This document shows, in pieces, positions 17,082 to 27,406 of a stretch of DNA of 64,000 nucleotides. Position 1 is the stretch's first letter. The number at the start of each line of letters is the position of its first letter. Under the pieces are notes generated by a model. The model saw only the letters and a list, made by a program, of their open reading frames with translations. It ran no database searches and was not told where the DNA came from. The DNA lies in NCBI GenBank assembly GCA_016932255.1, contig JAFGDE010000008.1:62001-126000 (forward strand), read 5' to 3'. The DNA comes from Candidatus Saganbacteria bacterium. GTDB lineage: Bacteria > Margulisbacteria > WOR-1 > O2-12-FULL-45-9. Both the position numbers and the translations under genes were made by a program.

Positions 17082-17893
17082 CTCCCTGGAATGCCTGCCT
17101 GGCTTGACGGCGTACCGCCGGTCCCTCTGTAATCTTCAGGATCGATATCGCCGCTCTGGTTAGCAGCTTGTTGTTGTTGGGCAGCCTCCATTTCTCTCTG
17201 GTGGTATGAGGCGATGGCGCGGACGGCTTCCGGATCGTTCTCTTTGCCCAACAGCTTAATAATATGGATAAACCCACTACCGTCCATGGTTGCTCCATCA
17301 AGGCGCGCAATCAGGGCTTTGATCAGTTCCTGATGATGTACCGGCTCGATCTCCGGCAGGATGATCGGGATGATCTCAGGGTCCAGTTTGGAAAAATCGA
17401 CCGGGCCAAAGGTCTTCAGTTTGACAAAGGCCTCTCGTCTGGTTCCTTCATCGATCACTTTGAAGAGATGGTAGCAATAGGTGTTAACGATCTCCAGAAT
17501 ATCCTCTCGGGTTGCCAGCGGGTGGTGAATGACCTTTTTTATGTTGCTGGGATGGGAAAATCCGCCGACCACCAGTTCGTCAATTAGCGCTTCAAGTTCA
17601 ACAACTTCGCTGTCCCTTCCCCTAAAGTGCAGGGCCAGGTCAAGGATGGTCGCCAGCTCTGCCGGAGTTTCAGCGCGGATCTCAGCTATGCCGAGATTGC
17701 GAAGATGCATGGCGCAGGTCCGGCTCCATTTCAGGCCTGCTCCGGCAGCTTCAAGCTCTGCTTCGCCTACCGATATTCTTGTCAGGTTTTTCGCGTTGAC
17801 GGCCCTTTCTGCCCGGACAGCGCCCAGGCGGGGCAGCAGGCTCCTTAGCCGGCTGTACCTGGAAACTAATCCTTTGATGATCAATGCTGACAT
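17075..17893 (-). CDS. Unrecognised 272-aa protein
   Basis: A soluble, helix-rich protein with no signal peptide. It has a basic N-terminus (residues 1-50), a leucine-rich middle and a low-complexity Gln/Ser/Gly C-terminus (AAQQQQAANQSGD). No family is recognised. GGAGGAAG lies 8 nt before the ATG. It converges on ileS with a 7-nt overlap of coding ends. It is one of a run of minus-strand unknowns between 13398 and 21102. About 150 bases upstream (17894-18042) contain no gene that I can support. Confidence 0.6.
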   Translation of the reverse strand: MSALIIKGLVSRYSRLRSLLPRLGAVRAERAVNAKNLTRISVGEAELEAAGAGLKWSRTCAMHLRNLGIAEIRAETPAELATILDLALHFRGRDSEVVELEALIDELVVGGFSHPSNIKKVIHHPLATREDILEIVNTYCYHLFKVIDEGTRREAFVKLKTFGPVDFSKLDPEIIPIILPEIEPVHHQELIKALIARLDGATMDGSGFIHIIKLLGKENDPEAVRAIASYHQREMEAAQQQQAANQSGDIDPEDYRGTGGTPSSQAGIPGSY

Positions 17894-18042
17894 GTTTTCT
17901 TCCTCCTCAGATCACGATCGGTCTTGCTTATCCTTTATCAGGCGTTTCCGCTATAAATTTCATCGCTTATAAGCTCTAAATAAAACAATGCGGCAATGGT
18001 CAGCCTGAGCTGCGCGGGCGCTGCGCCGGCGTTGTTAAGTAG

Positions 18043-21000
18043 TTACTTTTGGGTCAAAGAAGCGCTTGATTGCCTTCTATCATATTCCAAAGAATAACCC
18101 AGTTGACTGATCGCGGCATTGAAATGAGCCAGCTTGGCTGGGTCCCGGCCAATCTGAAGCAGACTTCCGGAAGGGGAATGTTCTAAAATAATTTCAACGA
18201 TCTGTCTGCGTGCCTCAGCTGTTTTTACTCTAGTAGAGAGAGATCTTTCAACCCGCTGGGCAATAGCCTTTTGTTGTGGGGTTCTGATCGGGTTAACTGT
18301 TTTTGGCCCGGAGATCCTTAGCTGAAGCCTTTGTAATTGTTCAAAGTCACCCAGATTAAATCCGTTGTCCCCATTGATGATCCCTTGCCCGGGTCCATTG
18401 CCGGTATTAGGCAGGGCCAGGCTTTGTAATTTAAAATGCGGAATTTCACGCGCAACGGGAGTGGGCTCTAAGCCTCTAACAGCGATCAGAGTGCCGCATT
18501 TTTTAAGGTAGTCTTTTATGGTTTGGGCCACCCGGGGAGGGAAGAGTCTGCTGAAGTCTCTTTCAAAGTCTTGGTCCAGCTCCATGTTGTAATTTGCCGG
18601 GGTCAAAACCCGAAAGCCCAGAAAGTTTTGCAGCGCCTGAGTGAATTCCCGGTCAAATTCGTAGCCTAGTTCAGTAATGCTCAGGATACCCTGATCTGTT
18701 AACGCCCTTTTGATCTCAGCAAGTAAAGTAAATCTTGATCCTTCCGGCACGTAACGAAAAGCAGAATCAATAGTGATCAGATCAAAAGACCCAGCGGCAA
18801 AAGGCAAGGATTGGGACATACTGCTCCTGATCTTGTGAGGATTCTCTCCTTGTTTAAGCATGCCTCTGCTTTGGTCAAGATCAATGATCCTCATTACCTG
18901 TCCAAGGTTCTTCCAGGCGATAAAGGAAGTTGACGTGCCGGCGCCCAGGCTCAATTCCCGAGTAAAAGCATCAATGTCGCCTCTTTGTTTAAGGTCAAGT
19001 AAGAGAGAATTGCGGGCATGGACTGCCCAGTAGGGAGCCATACCTAAGAGCAACTCATGGTACTCGGCAGCAATGCTGTCATAATCACCCCGGCCAATAC
19101 CATAGCGTAATCTCTGTCTGGGGGATAATGATGGCGATCTAGCGCTGACTGTGGTTTCCGGCTCAGTTTCTGCTATAGTTTCTGCTGCAGTTTCTGTTGT
19201 GACAGGGACGGGCATTGGATCAAGGATAACCTGTCCATCTTTGACCAGATAGAAGCTTCCTATTTTAGTGGCTTGGTCAGTTTCGTAAACATGTGCAAAC
19301 TTATTTGTTCCAGCTTCTGCAAAGACTATCCAGACAGGACGTTTTTTCCTTCCAAGACCTCTTAAAATTCTTTGCTTTGGGCCTATTTTAGCCAGAGCTG
19401 TTTTACCGTCTGATAGATTAGCAGGATATGGCTCAGGTAGCGGAGCGTCTCCAGTCCACCAGGCAACAACTACTTTGATCCTTTCGAGCGAGATCTGACG
19501 CTCCGACTTGTTAGCTGCTTCAGGATTCTCGAGCATCTCCCCGTCTTTTATCAAGAAATAACTATTGATCAGTGTTGTTCTATCTGATTCATAGACCCTG
19601 ATTATTTTATTTTTTTCTTCTGTTGTAAATGTTAGCCAGACTGGACGATCATTTCCCAGCTGGCCTCTGAGCAATTCGGCCTTTTTGTTCAAATTTATGA
19701 GTTCAATAGACCCGCGAGTTATAGCAGCGGCAAATGGCTCCGGTTCCGGGCCGTTTGCAGTCCACCAATTTCTAATGACTTTATTTCTGGCGCGGCTTAT
19801 TTGTCGTCGTGACAGGGTAACAGGCTGGGGATCAAATAGTATTTTCCCGTCTTTGACTAGGAAGAACGAATTAAGCAGTGTTTCTCCGTCTTGTTCATAA
19901 ACGTGAATGATCTTATCAGCGCCGCTTGCTTCAAAAGTCAATAGGCAATCACGCTGCCTGGATTTGAGCCCACCAATTAAGTCTCTTTTTTGACCTTCTA
20001 GAGTGACCAGGTCAACCCGGCCCACACTTGAGATTGTATGTGCTTGATCGTCAGGCAGGCTGCCGGTCCCGGTCCACCAATCAAGGATCGCGGCGGATCT
20101 CTCTTTGGCAGCCAATTGTGGTGAAAGAACCAATGGTTCAGGTTTTAGTAAAATTTCACCATCTTTAAGCAGATAAAATGAGTTTAACTTGGTTACTTGG
20201 TCTTGTTCAAAGACATTAACCAATCTATTCTCGCCTTTAGTTGTAAAGGTGAGCCAGACAGACTGTCTCTTCCTGGTCAGATTGCCGGTTAGAGATACGA
20301 CTATATTATCATAAGAATAAAGGCGTACTCTGCCTTCATTGGAGGTCTTTGTGAAGTAGGCTTGTGGCGGGTCTGCTGCACCGGTCAGCCAATCGATCAA
20401 TGATGCGGTCCTATCCATGCTTATTTGAATGGGGGACTTGGTAATTGTTTCGATTTGTTCTAGGATTTGACCTTCTTTGGCCAGATAAAAACTTTTGATT
20501 AAAGTATTATCTGATACATCATGGACGTGCACTAATTTTTTATTATTGTTGTCTTCAAAAACCAGGCGGAACAGGGATTTGCCCGTTCCTGGACTGTCCC
20601 CAAGATATAGATATTTGCCAGCCAGGGAGATCTGTCTGGTGTTTGGCTCGAGCTCCAGGTCGTATGAGGCGGGCAGGGGGCCGATTCCTTTTAACCATGA
20701 TCTTATTGATCTATTCCTGGCTATTATTATCTGCTTGGGAGATCGGTTCAGTGATAAAGGTTTGTTTAGTATTTGATCGTTTTCCGCTAGGACAAAAGTA
20801 TTAAGCAAAGTTGTCTGGTCTTCTTCATACACGTGAACTAGTTTTTGGTTGTCTTTGGCCTCAAACTCAAGCCAGCCAGGACGAGCCTTGGCTTTTAGAC
20901 CGCCAAAGAGCATTATGTTTGTGGCTTTAAAGGTGAAAAGATCTATCCTATATTTAGAGATACTGGCAGCAAAAGCAGGTGGTTGTTGGCCGCGGCCTCT

Positions 21001-21102
21001 TAACCAATTGATAATAATCTGACTGCGAGATCTCTTTTGTTTTAATGACAGCTCAACAGTTGCGGTTCTGGGGAATAGATGGCTTATGCCATTCGTGCGC
21101 AT
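18043..21102 (-). CDS. Six-repeat protein with C-terminal methyltransferase-like domain
   Basis: About 1,019 aa from the preferred ATG at 21102, which has AAGGAG 10 nt upstream; an in-frame ATG at 21168 would add 22 residues but lacks a ribosome-binding site. Residues ~20-640 hold six tandem ~103-aa modules. Each has an Arg-rich start, a WLxG/WWTG motif near residue 20, and a conserved end of the form HVYExDxxTxLNSFYLxKDGxIL. A Thr/Glu-rich linker follows. The last ~330 residues contain class I SAM-methyltransferase marks: LSLGAGTST (motif I), RIIDLDQ (acidic) and FDLITIDSAF (motif IV). No signal peptide is seen. The repeat family is not recognised. It may modify a target bound by the repeats, which is inference. 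Confidence 0.7.
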   Translation of the reverse strand: MRTNGISHLFPRTATVELSLKQKRSRSQIIINWLRGRGQQPPAFAASISKYRIDLFTFKATNIMLFGGLKAKARPGWLEFEAKDNQKLVHVYEEDQTTLLNTFVLAENDQILNKPLSLNRSPKQIIIARNRSIRSWLKGIGPLPASYDLELEPNTRQISLAGKYLYLGDSPGTGKSLFRLVFEDNNNKKLVHVHDVSDNTLIKSFYLAKEGQILEQIETITKSPIQISMDRTASLIDWLTGAADPPQAYFTKTSNEGRVRLYSYDNIVVSLTGNLTRKRQSVWLTFTTKGENRLVNVFEQDQVTKLNSFYLLKDGEILLKPEPLVLSPQLAAKERSAAILDWWTGTGSLPDDQAHTISSVGRVDLVTLEGQKRDLIGGLKSRQRDCLLTFEASGADKIIHVYEQDGETLLNSFFLVKDGKILFDPQPVTLSRRQISRARNKVIRNWWTANGPEPEPFAAAITRGSIELINLNKKAELLRGQLGNDRPVWLTFTTEEKNKIIRVYESDRTTLINSYFLIKDGEMLENPEAANKSERQISLERIKVVVAWWTGDAPLPEPYPANLSDGKTALAKIGPKQRILRGLGRKKRPVWIVFAEAGTNKFAHVYETDQATKIGSFYLVKDGQVILDPMPVPVTTETAAETIAETEPETTVSARSPSLSPRQRLRYGIGRGDYDSIAAEYHELLLGMAPYWAVHARNSLLLDLKQRGDIDAFTRELSLGAGTSTSFIAWKNLGQVMRIIDLDQSRGMLKQGENPHKIRSSMSQSLPFAAGSFDLITIDSAFRYVPEGSRFTLLAEIKRALTDQGILSITELGYEFDREFTQALQNFLGFRVLTPANYNMELDQDFERDFSRLFPPRVAQTIKDYLKKCGTLIAVRGLEPTPVAREIPHFKLQSLALPNTGNGPGQGIINGDNGFNLGDFEQLQRLQLRISGPKTVNPIRTPQQKAIAQRVERSLSTRVKTAEARRQIVEIILEHSPSGSLLQIGRDPAKLAHFNAAISQLGYSLEYDRRQSSASLTQK

Positions 21103-21185
21103 TTTTATGAAGCTCCTTATTGGATAGCTTTCTCCTAAAGTATCGTATTTTACCAATGAAGATTTCATTTTATAAAGCCAAATAA

Positions 21186-22477
<1,292 letters not shown>

Positions 22478-22478
<1 letters not shown>

Positions 22479-22861
22479 TGGAAAGCGGTGCTGCGGGCAA
22501 TAACGGCGGGAAGAACGTCCTCTCAGAAAGCAAGCAGATCCTGGCCGAAGAGAAGGATATCCTGCAGAGATTGAACGAAGGTGTGGGCAAGCTGGCCGAA
22601 GCCATGCAGAAGGCGCGGGTCGATGAGTATACCTCCATGATCATCAGGCCCTGGAAGTTCTTTTTAATTAACTTTGCCGCCGGCATCTTTCGGGGGCTCG
22701 GCATGGCGGTCGGATTTACTCTGGTCTTTGCGATAGTCATCTATATTATAACCTTGTTGATGAAGCGCATGGTCGATCTGCCGATCATCGGCATGTATAT
22801 AGCTGAGCTGGTCAAGTTCGTCAACCAATACCTCAACCAGGGGATCACGCCGGCGCAATAA
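22478..22861 (+). CDS. DUF5665-like small membrane protein
   Basis: A 127-aa protein. Residues ~15-50 are probably helical and charged, followed by RPWKFFLINFAAGIFRGLGMAVGFTLV and one long hydrophobic span (about 72-92). It ends with DLPIIGMYIAELVKFV. This layout matches my memory of DUF5665 proteins, which have no known function. It shares one base with ahcY and with lspA, so it belongs to a four-gene operon with lipoprotein maturation enzymes. Confidence 0.65.
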
Positions 22862-23322
22862 TGATGTTATTCTATCTTCTGGCACTGACGATAGTCGTCG
22901 CGGACCAAGTCATCAAATATTATGTTCATAGCTTGATGAAGCTGGGACAGACCATCCCGCTGATCGATGGCATCGTTAAACTGACCTATGTCCGCAATAC
23001 AGGCGCGGCCTTTTCCCTGTTCATCGGATTTTCGCCGTACCTTATCGTGGTCGGTCTGCTGGTGGCCGTGGCAGTGATATATTTTCATTATAAAGCTCCG
23101 GCACGCAACCGGGTCCTGCAGGTCGGCCTGGCCTTTGTTTTAGGCGGCAGTCTGGGCAACCTGATCGACCGGATCTTCCGCTCCTATGTGATTGATTATC
23201 TTGATATTACCATCTGGCCGGTCTTTAACCTGGCGGACATCATGATAAACGTGGGCGTTATCATGATCGCCTTCAAGCTCTTTGCCGAAGAGGAGAACAA
23301 AAATGTGCCCGATCTTGTTTAA
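22861..23322 (+). CDS. lspA: Lipoprotein signal peptidase II
   Basis: LspA cleaves signal peptides of diacylglyceryl-modified prolipoproteins in the inner membrane. The 153-aa protein has four hydrophobic spans. The catalytic aspartates are in GNLIDRI and VFNLADIMI; DQVIKYYV and YVRNTGAAFSLF are further signatures. It overlaps lgt by 20 nt. Its substrates in this window include the lipobox proteins at 31665, 51489, 52961 and 60920. Confidence 0.96.
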   Translation: MMLFYLLALTIVVADQVIKYYVHSLMKLGQTIPLIDGIVKLTYVRNTGAAFSLFIGFSPYLIVVGLLVAVAVIYFHYKAPARNRVLQVGLAFVLGGSLGNLIDRIFRSYVIDYLDITIWPVFNLADIMINVGVIMIAFKLFAEEENKNVPDLV

Positions 23323-24064
23323 GCTCGGCCCTTTCCCGGTCCATGCCTACGGCTTCATGATCGCCATCGCTTTTCTGGTCGGCATCGTCATTTCCATGTA
23401 CTTTGCCAGAAGGGAAGGGGTCGGCCCGGAGAATATCCTTGATCTGGCTCTTTATGTCATCCTGTCAGCGATCATCGGCGCCCGGGCCCTTTACGTTATC
23501 GGCACCTGGGACCAGTACCAGGGCAATATCTGGGAGATGTTCGCCGTGCAGAAAGGCGGGCTGATATTTTTGGGCGGCCTGCTCCTGGCCGTGCTGACCG
23601 TCATGCTTTACGCCAGGGTCAAAAGGATCCCGATCCTGCGGCTGCTTGATATCCTGACCCCGGGCACGGCCCTCGGCTACGCCATAACCAGGATAGGCTG
23701 TTTTCTTAACGGCTGCTGTTTCGGCCTGCCGACCGATCTGCCCTGGGGCCTGGAATTCCCTTTTGGCTCACTGGCTTATTCCTATTTCCCCCACCAGCAT
23801 ATTCACCCGACCCAGCTGTATTCTTCAGCCAGCATGTTCCTGGCCTTCCTGGCCCTCATCTGGCTTTATCATAAAAAGCAAAAGGACGGGTTCATCTTTT
23901 ACTGGGGGCTGATCTTTTACTCGGTCTACAGGATGGCCGTTGAGTTCCTGCGCTTTTCACCGATCCACTGGCTGGGCCTGACGCCGTCACAGTGGCTGGT
24001 GATCTTTCTTGCGGGTGGAGCGGTTTGGGGATTGATTAGGGGAAATAAACGGATCGATGCTTAA
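23303..24064 (+). CDS. lgt: Prolipoprotein diacylglyceryl transferase
   Basis: Lgt moves diacylglycerol from phosphatidylglycerol to the lipobox cysteine, the step before LspA. The hallmark RIGCFLNGCCFG lies near the middle, with HAYGFMIAIAFLVG at the N-terminus and YRMAVEFLR near the end. The track starts at TTG 23282. ATG 23303 is better because AGGAGA is 6 nt before it and the protein then begins MCPILFKLGPFPVHAYG, as in the family. Lgt and LspA as neighbours make a lipoprotein-maturation operon. Confidence 0.95.
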   Translation: MCPILFKLGPFPVHAYGFMIAIAFLVGIVISMYFARREGVGPENILDLALYVILSAIIGARALYVIGTWDQYQGNIWEMFAVQKGGLIFLGGLLLAVLTVMLYARVKRIPILRLLDILTPGTALGYAITRIGCFLNGCCFGLPTDLPWGLEFPFGSLAYSYFPHQHIHPTQLYSSASMFLAFLALIWLYHKKQKDGFIFYWGLIFYSVYRMAVEFLRFSPIHWLGLTPSQWLVIFLAGGAVWGLIRGNKRIDA

Positions 24065-24183
24065 GAATATCAGAATACCAGATTATCAGAGCGTGATTAT
24101 CAGAATATCAGATGATCAGATTTTTCTGATATTCTGATTCTCTGACATTCTCGTTCTGGTATTCTGATTTTCTGATAATCTCC
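24062..24183. repeat. ATCAGAATACCAG inverted repeat array between lgt and the activase gene
   Basis: The left half repeats AATATCAGAATACCAGATTATCAG-like words. The right half carries the same words on the other strand, separated by a short A/T centre, so the array can form one ~55-bp imperfect hairpin. Each half contains a GAGCGTGA/GAACGAGA core. The right half encodes the last ~20 residues (SENQNTRTRMSENQNIRKI) of the activase. A near copy lies at 43744-43855. Confidence 0.8.
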
Positions 24184-27100
24184 CTTTAGCCTGGTGCAGG
24201 AACGCCTCAAGCCGCGTTTCTAGATTGACCCCTTCGTTGCCGTCGATCGCCAGGTCCAGCCAGGGGATATCATCATGCCTTTGCCGGACCTGTTTGCCCA
24301 GTGCCGCGACAACTGTGCCAGGCATGCAGGTAAAGGGCATGATATTGATAATGCCGGAAGCGCCTTTCTGGATGAAATCAACGGCCTTGCCGATGCTCAG
24401 GACCGCTTCGCCTTTGTAGGAATAGTGCAGATAAGGGGCGGCGTTCCTTAAGGTTTTCAGCATCGATGGCTCATGCAGGTCGCTGATCAAGCCCTTAAAA
24501 CCTTTGGTCAAACGATGCTCTTCCCACTTCTGGACCAGGTTCTGGACCACAGCGCGGACAAAGTGCTTGGGCAAACCGCGCATGTAGCTCTCATAAATAA
24601 AACCAAGGTTGGTGTAAAAGCCCCATTCTGTTATGGGCGCTACCCGGGCCACGCCGCCCAGTTTTTCAATGCGCCGCACGATCTGGCCGTTGCTGTCCGG
24701 ATTGCAGCGCAGGAATATCTCTCCGACAATGCCGATGACCGGCTTGTGACCGTTGGGCTTGAGCGAGATGGCGGCATAAGCGTCCCGGATATCCTTGATG
24801 ATAGTGAATATCTTGCCGCTGCCTGCTTCGGTCGCGTAACTAATCTGCTCAAGATAAAAATCATGCAGGGCCTGTGTTTCACCGGGATTCTTTTCATGGG
24901 CGCGTTTATTCAGGGTCAGTTTCTGCAGCAGGTCAACGGCCACGATGCCCCGCCAGGCGTTAAGCCTGAAGTTCAGGTCCAGGCCCATCATCGAACGGCT
25001 ATAGCCGTCCCTGGCGTCGGGCGAGATCAAGGGCACGTCGTCATAGCCCAGGCGTTCAAAGATCAGCTTGTGGGCTTTGTGATAATTGCCGAAACGGCAG
25101 GGGCCGGATGCGGTCGGCATGAAGAAAGCCGAGCGTTCCGGCTTGAAACCCGGTTCGGTCATTTTTTTGAGGAAGTCGCCGGCCGTGACGATGAAAGGAT
25201 GGCATTCCTTGCCTGAAGTATGCTGCCGGCCCAGCTCTAGCGTGCGGTCATCTGATGGCGGCAGGACCTCAGCTTCGCCGCCGCTTGACCTGATCGCCGC
25301 GGCCAGGGCCAGGGCATGGTCGGACATCCTGGGTAGATAAAGCACGCGTTTGCCTTTTCCTATTTTCGATTTTTTATTTTCTATTTTCAATTTTCTAGTT
25401 TTCGCGTTCTTCAGGCTGTCCAGGAAGGCTTCCAGCCGGGTGATCACTCCGGTGTCGCTGGAATGCTCGTCAACTTCCAGCTCCAGATAAGGCTTGTTCT
25501 TGATGGTATCCTGCATCAGATGAGAAATAAAGGAGTCCGGGCCGCAGCGGAAATTTGTGATGTGGACGGCAGAAAGGGTCTCATGCTCGTTGATGAAAGC
25601 GGCCGCGGCCAGCAGCTTTTGCCCGTAATTCCAGTACATGTTCGGATGCTCGTCAGCGATCTGCGCCCGGCTGATCGGCAGGTACTCAATAGGAATGGCC
25701 AGCACGCCCAATTCTTTTAACTTTTTGGGGATATCAAGATTAAGGGCCGGGTCAGCGCCGTTATAAGGCCGGCTGATGATCGCCAGGGCAGGCAGGTTCT
25801 CGGCCTTGATCCTGGCCAGGACCTGTTCGCCTTTCTCTTTAAGTTTTCTTTTGACCTTCAGATACTCTTTTTCCGCCTTTTTGGCCGCGTGCAAGGCTTG
25901 CTGTTTGGAACAACCTAAAGACTTTGCCAGGCTGATCAGCTGCTTGTTGAAATGTTTGCCGCCGCGCTGAGGTTCCAGGGCCGGGGAAAGTATCCTGGTC
26001 TTTTTATCGAACACTATACCGGCTTTGGCGAAATAAGGCAGGGCCTGAATAAAAGGACAGTTGAAAGATTCCGTGAAACCGTCATGGGCTTTTTCCATAT
26101 TGATCAAGCTGGGCAGGAAGATATGGTCAACACCTTTTACCATCAGGTCGAGGATATGGCCGTGCGCCAGGGTGATAGGGAAACAGGCTTCGGTCGCCGT
26201 GTTCTCTTTGGCGGCTTCGATTATCTTTGGGTTCGACTGGCTGGATAGGATAACGTCAAACCCCAGCGAGCTGAAAAAAGCGTTCCAGAACGGGAATCGC
26301 TCAAAAAAGAACAGAACGCGCGGTATGCCAATAGTAGGAACCGTGGCGTTCAGCCGCAGGTTCCCTTGCTTGAAGACCAATTCATTGCGTTCCTTGAATA
26401 GATCGATCTCCTGGATTCTGGGTTCTAGGTTCTGGGTTCTGGAATAACGTCGATTCTCCCACTTCTCGCAGCGGCCGCCATAAAAGAGCGGGTCTTCGCC
26501 CTCAAGATTGACCATGTTGATCTCGCAGAGATTCTCACAGCTTTTGCATTCGAAGGTCTTGATCTGATAGCCCAGCTGGCTGACCTGAAAACCCTTGAAA
26601 GCGCTCTTGTCCCAGCTGCGCTCCTTCATGGCGATGAGCGCGATGCCGATGGCGCCGGTCACTTCATGATGCGGCGGCACGGTGATCTCCTTGCCGGTGA
26701 TGTCGCCAAAGGCTTTGACCACCGCCTGGTTAAAGGCCACGCCGCCCTGGAAGAAAATCCTGCTGCCGACCGGCCGGGTCTCGACTACTTTGTTCAGGTA
26801 GTTCTTGACGATCGAACGGGCCAGGCCAGCGGCCAGCTCTGCTTTGGTCGCGCCTTTTTGCAGCTGGTTATTAAGCTCTGATTCAATGAAAACAGTACAG
26901 CGGTCGCCCAGCGGGGCAGGGCTTTCGGCCTGCGCGGCCAGCTCGGCGAATTCTTCTTTAATGTTGATATCGAGTTTTTCCGCCTGCTCTTCGAGGAACG
27001 ACCCGGTGCCCGCGGCGCAGACCTTGTTCATCGTGAAATTTACGACCGTGCCGCTTCTGACTGAAATGTATTTGGAATCCTGGCCGCCGATCTCGAAGAT

Positions 27101-27406
27101 CGTATCAACTCCAGGGTCATGGTCAATGGCTGCGGCAGCCTGGGCGGTGATCTCGTTCTTGATGATATCCGCGCCGACCAGCTCGCCGATCATGTAGCGG
27201 CCTGATCCTGTTGTGCCTACGCCGAGTATCTCAACTTGATCGCCGACTTGCTGAGATAACAGGCTGAGACACTGTTTGACTGCTTCGATCGGCCGGCCGC
27301 CGGTCATTAAATAAAGCTTGGCCAAGACCTGTTTGTCCTCTCTGAGCAGGACCAGGTTGGTACTGATCGAGCCGATATCAATGCCTAAGTAAGCCTTAGT
27401 TCTCAT
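24116..27406 (-). CDS. 2-hydroxyacyl-CoA dehydratase activase fused to activase-related domains
   Basis: A 1,096-aa protein. The N-terminal ~270 residues are a BadF/BcrA-type ATPase: LGIDIGSISTNLVLL (phosphate loop), EIGGQDSKYI and NKVCAAGTGSFLEEQ, whose Cys binds the interdimer [4Fe-4S] cluster. The rest resembles the DUF2229/activase-related region with CESCENLCEI-like cysteines, CFPITLAHGH, NFRCGPDSF and HPFIVTAGDF. These proteins drive ATP-dependent electron transfer to radical dehydratases or unknown partners. Its ATG overlaps the upstream activase stop (ATGAGAACTAA). Elsewhere both activase domains are normally in one ~1,400-aa chain. Three repeat-family insertions are present (26411, 25363, 24116). 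Confidence 0.85.
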   Translation of the reverse strand: MRTKAYLGIDIGSISTNLVLLREDKQVLAKLYLMTGGRPIEAVKQCLSLLSQQVGDQVEILGVGTTGSGRYMIGELVGADIIKNEITAQAAAAIDHDPGVDTIFEIGGQDSKYISVRSGTVVNFTMNKVCAAGTGSFLEEQAEKLDINIKEEFAELAAQAESPAPLGDRCTVFIESELNNQLQKGATKAELAAGLARSIVKNYLNKVVETRPVGSRIFFQGGVAFNQAVVKAFGDITGKEITVPPHHEVTGAIGIALIAMKERSWDKSAFKGFQVSQLGYQIKTFECKSCENLCEINMVNLEGEDPLFYGGRCEKWENRRYSRTQNLEPRIQEIDLFKERNELVFKQGNLRLNATVPTIGIPRVLFFFERFPFWNAFFSSLGFDVILSSQSNPKIIEAAKENTATEACFPITLAHGHILDLMVKGVDHIFLPSLINMEKAHDGFTESFNCPFIQALPYFAKAGIVFDKKTRILSPALEPQRGGKHFNKQLISLAKSLGCSKQQALHAAKKAEKEYLKVKRKLKEKGEQVLARIKAENLPALAIISRPYNGADPALNLDIPKKLKELGVLAIPIEYLPISRAQIADEHPNMYWNYGQKLLAAAAFINEHETLSAVHITNFRCGPDSFISHLMQDTIKNKPYLELEVDEHSSDTGVITRLEAFLDSLKNAKTRKLKIENKKSKIGKGKRVLYLPRMSDHALALAAAIRSSGGEAEVLPPSDDRTLELGRQHTSGKECHPFIVTAGDFLKKMTEPGFKPERSAFFMPTASGPCRFGNYHKAHKLIFERLGYDDVPLISPDARDGYSRSMMGLDLNFRLNAWRGIVAVDLLQKLTLNKRAHEKNPGETQALHDFYLEQISYATEAGSGKIFTIIKDIRDAYAAISLKPNGHKPVIGIVGEIFLRCNPDSNGQIVRRIEKLGGVARVAPITEWGFYTNLGFIYESYMRGLPKHFVRAVVQNLVQKWEEHRLTKGFKGLISDLHEPSMLKTLRNAAPYLHYSYKGEAVLSIGKAVDFIQKGASGIINIMPFTCMPGTVVAALGKQVRQRHDDIPWLDLAIDGNEGVNLETRLEAFLHQAKGRLSENQNTRTRMSENQNIRKI
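25363..25406. repeat. TTTTCTATTTTCAATTTTCTAG degenerate repeat inside the activase gene
   Basis: An A/T-rich array of TTTTC-A/T words with ~9-nt period encodes KLKIENKKSKIGKGK on the minus strand. It joins two domains and contrasts with the GC-rich coding sequence around it. Confidence 0.65.
26411..26442. repeat. GGTTCTAGGTTCTGGG repeat inside the activase gene
   Basis: Repeats of GGTTCTA/GGTTCTGG (7-8-nt period) encode RTQNLEPRIQE on the minus strand. The same family is found in mtaB and twice in rsmE. Confidence 0.75.

Noticed and set aside
24062-24183. CRISPR array
   Set aside because: Words are degenerate, period is ~10 nt and there are no unique spacers or cas genes.
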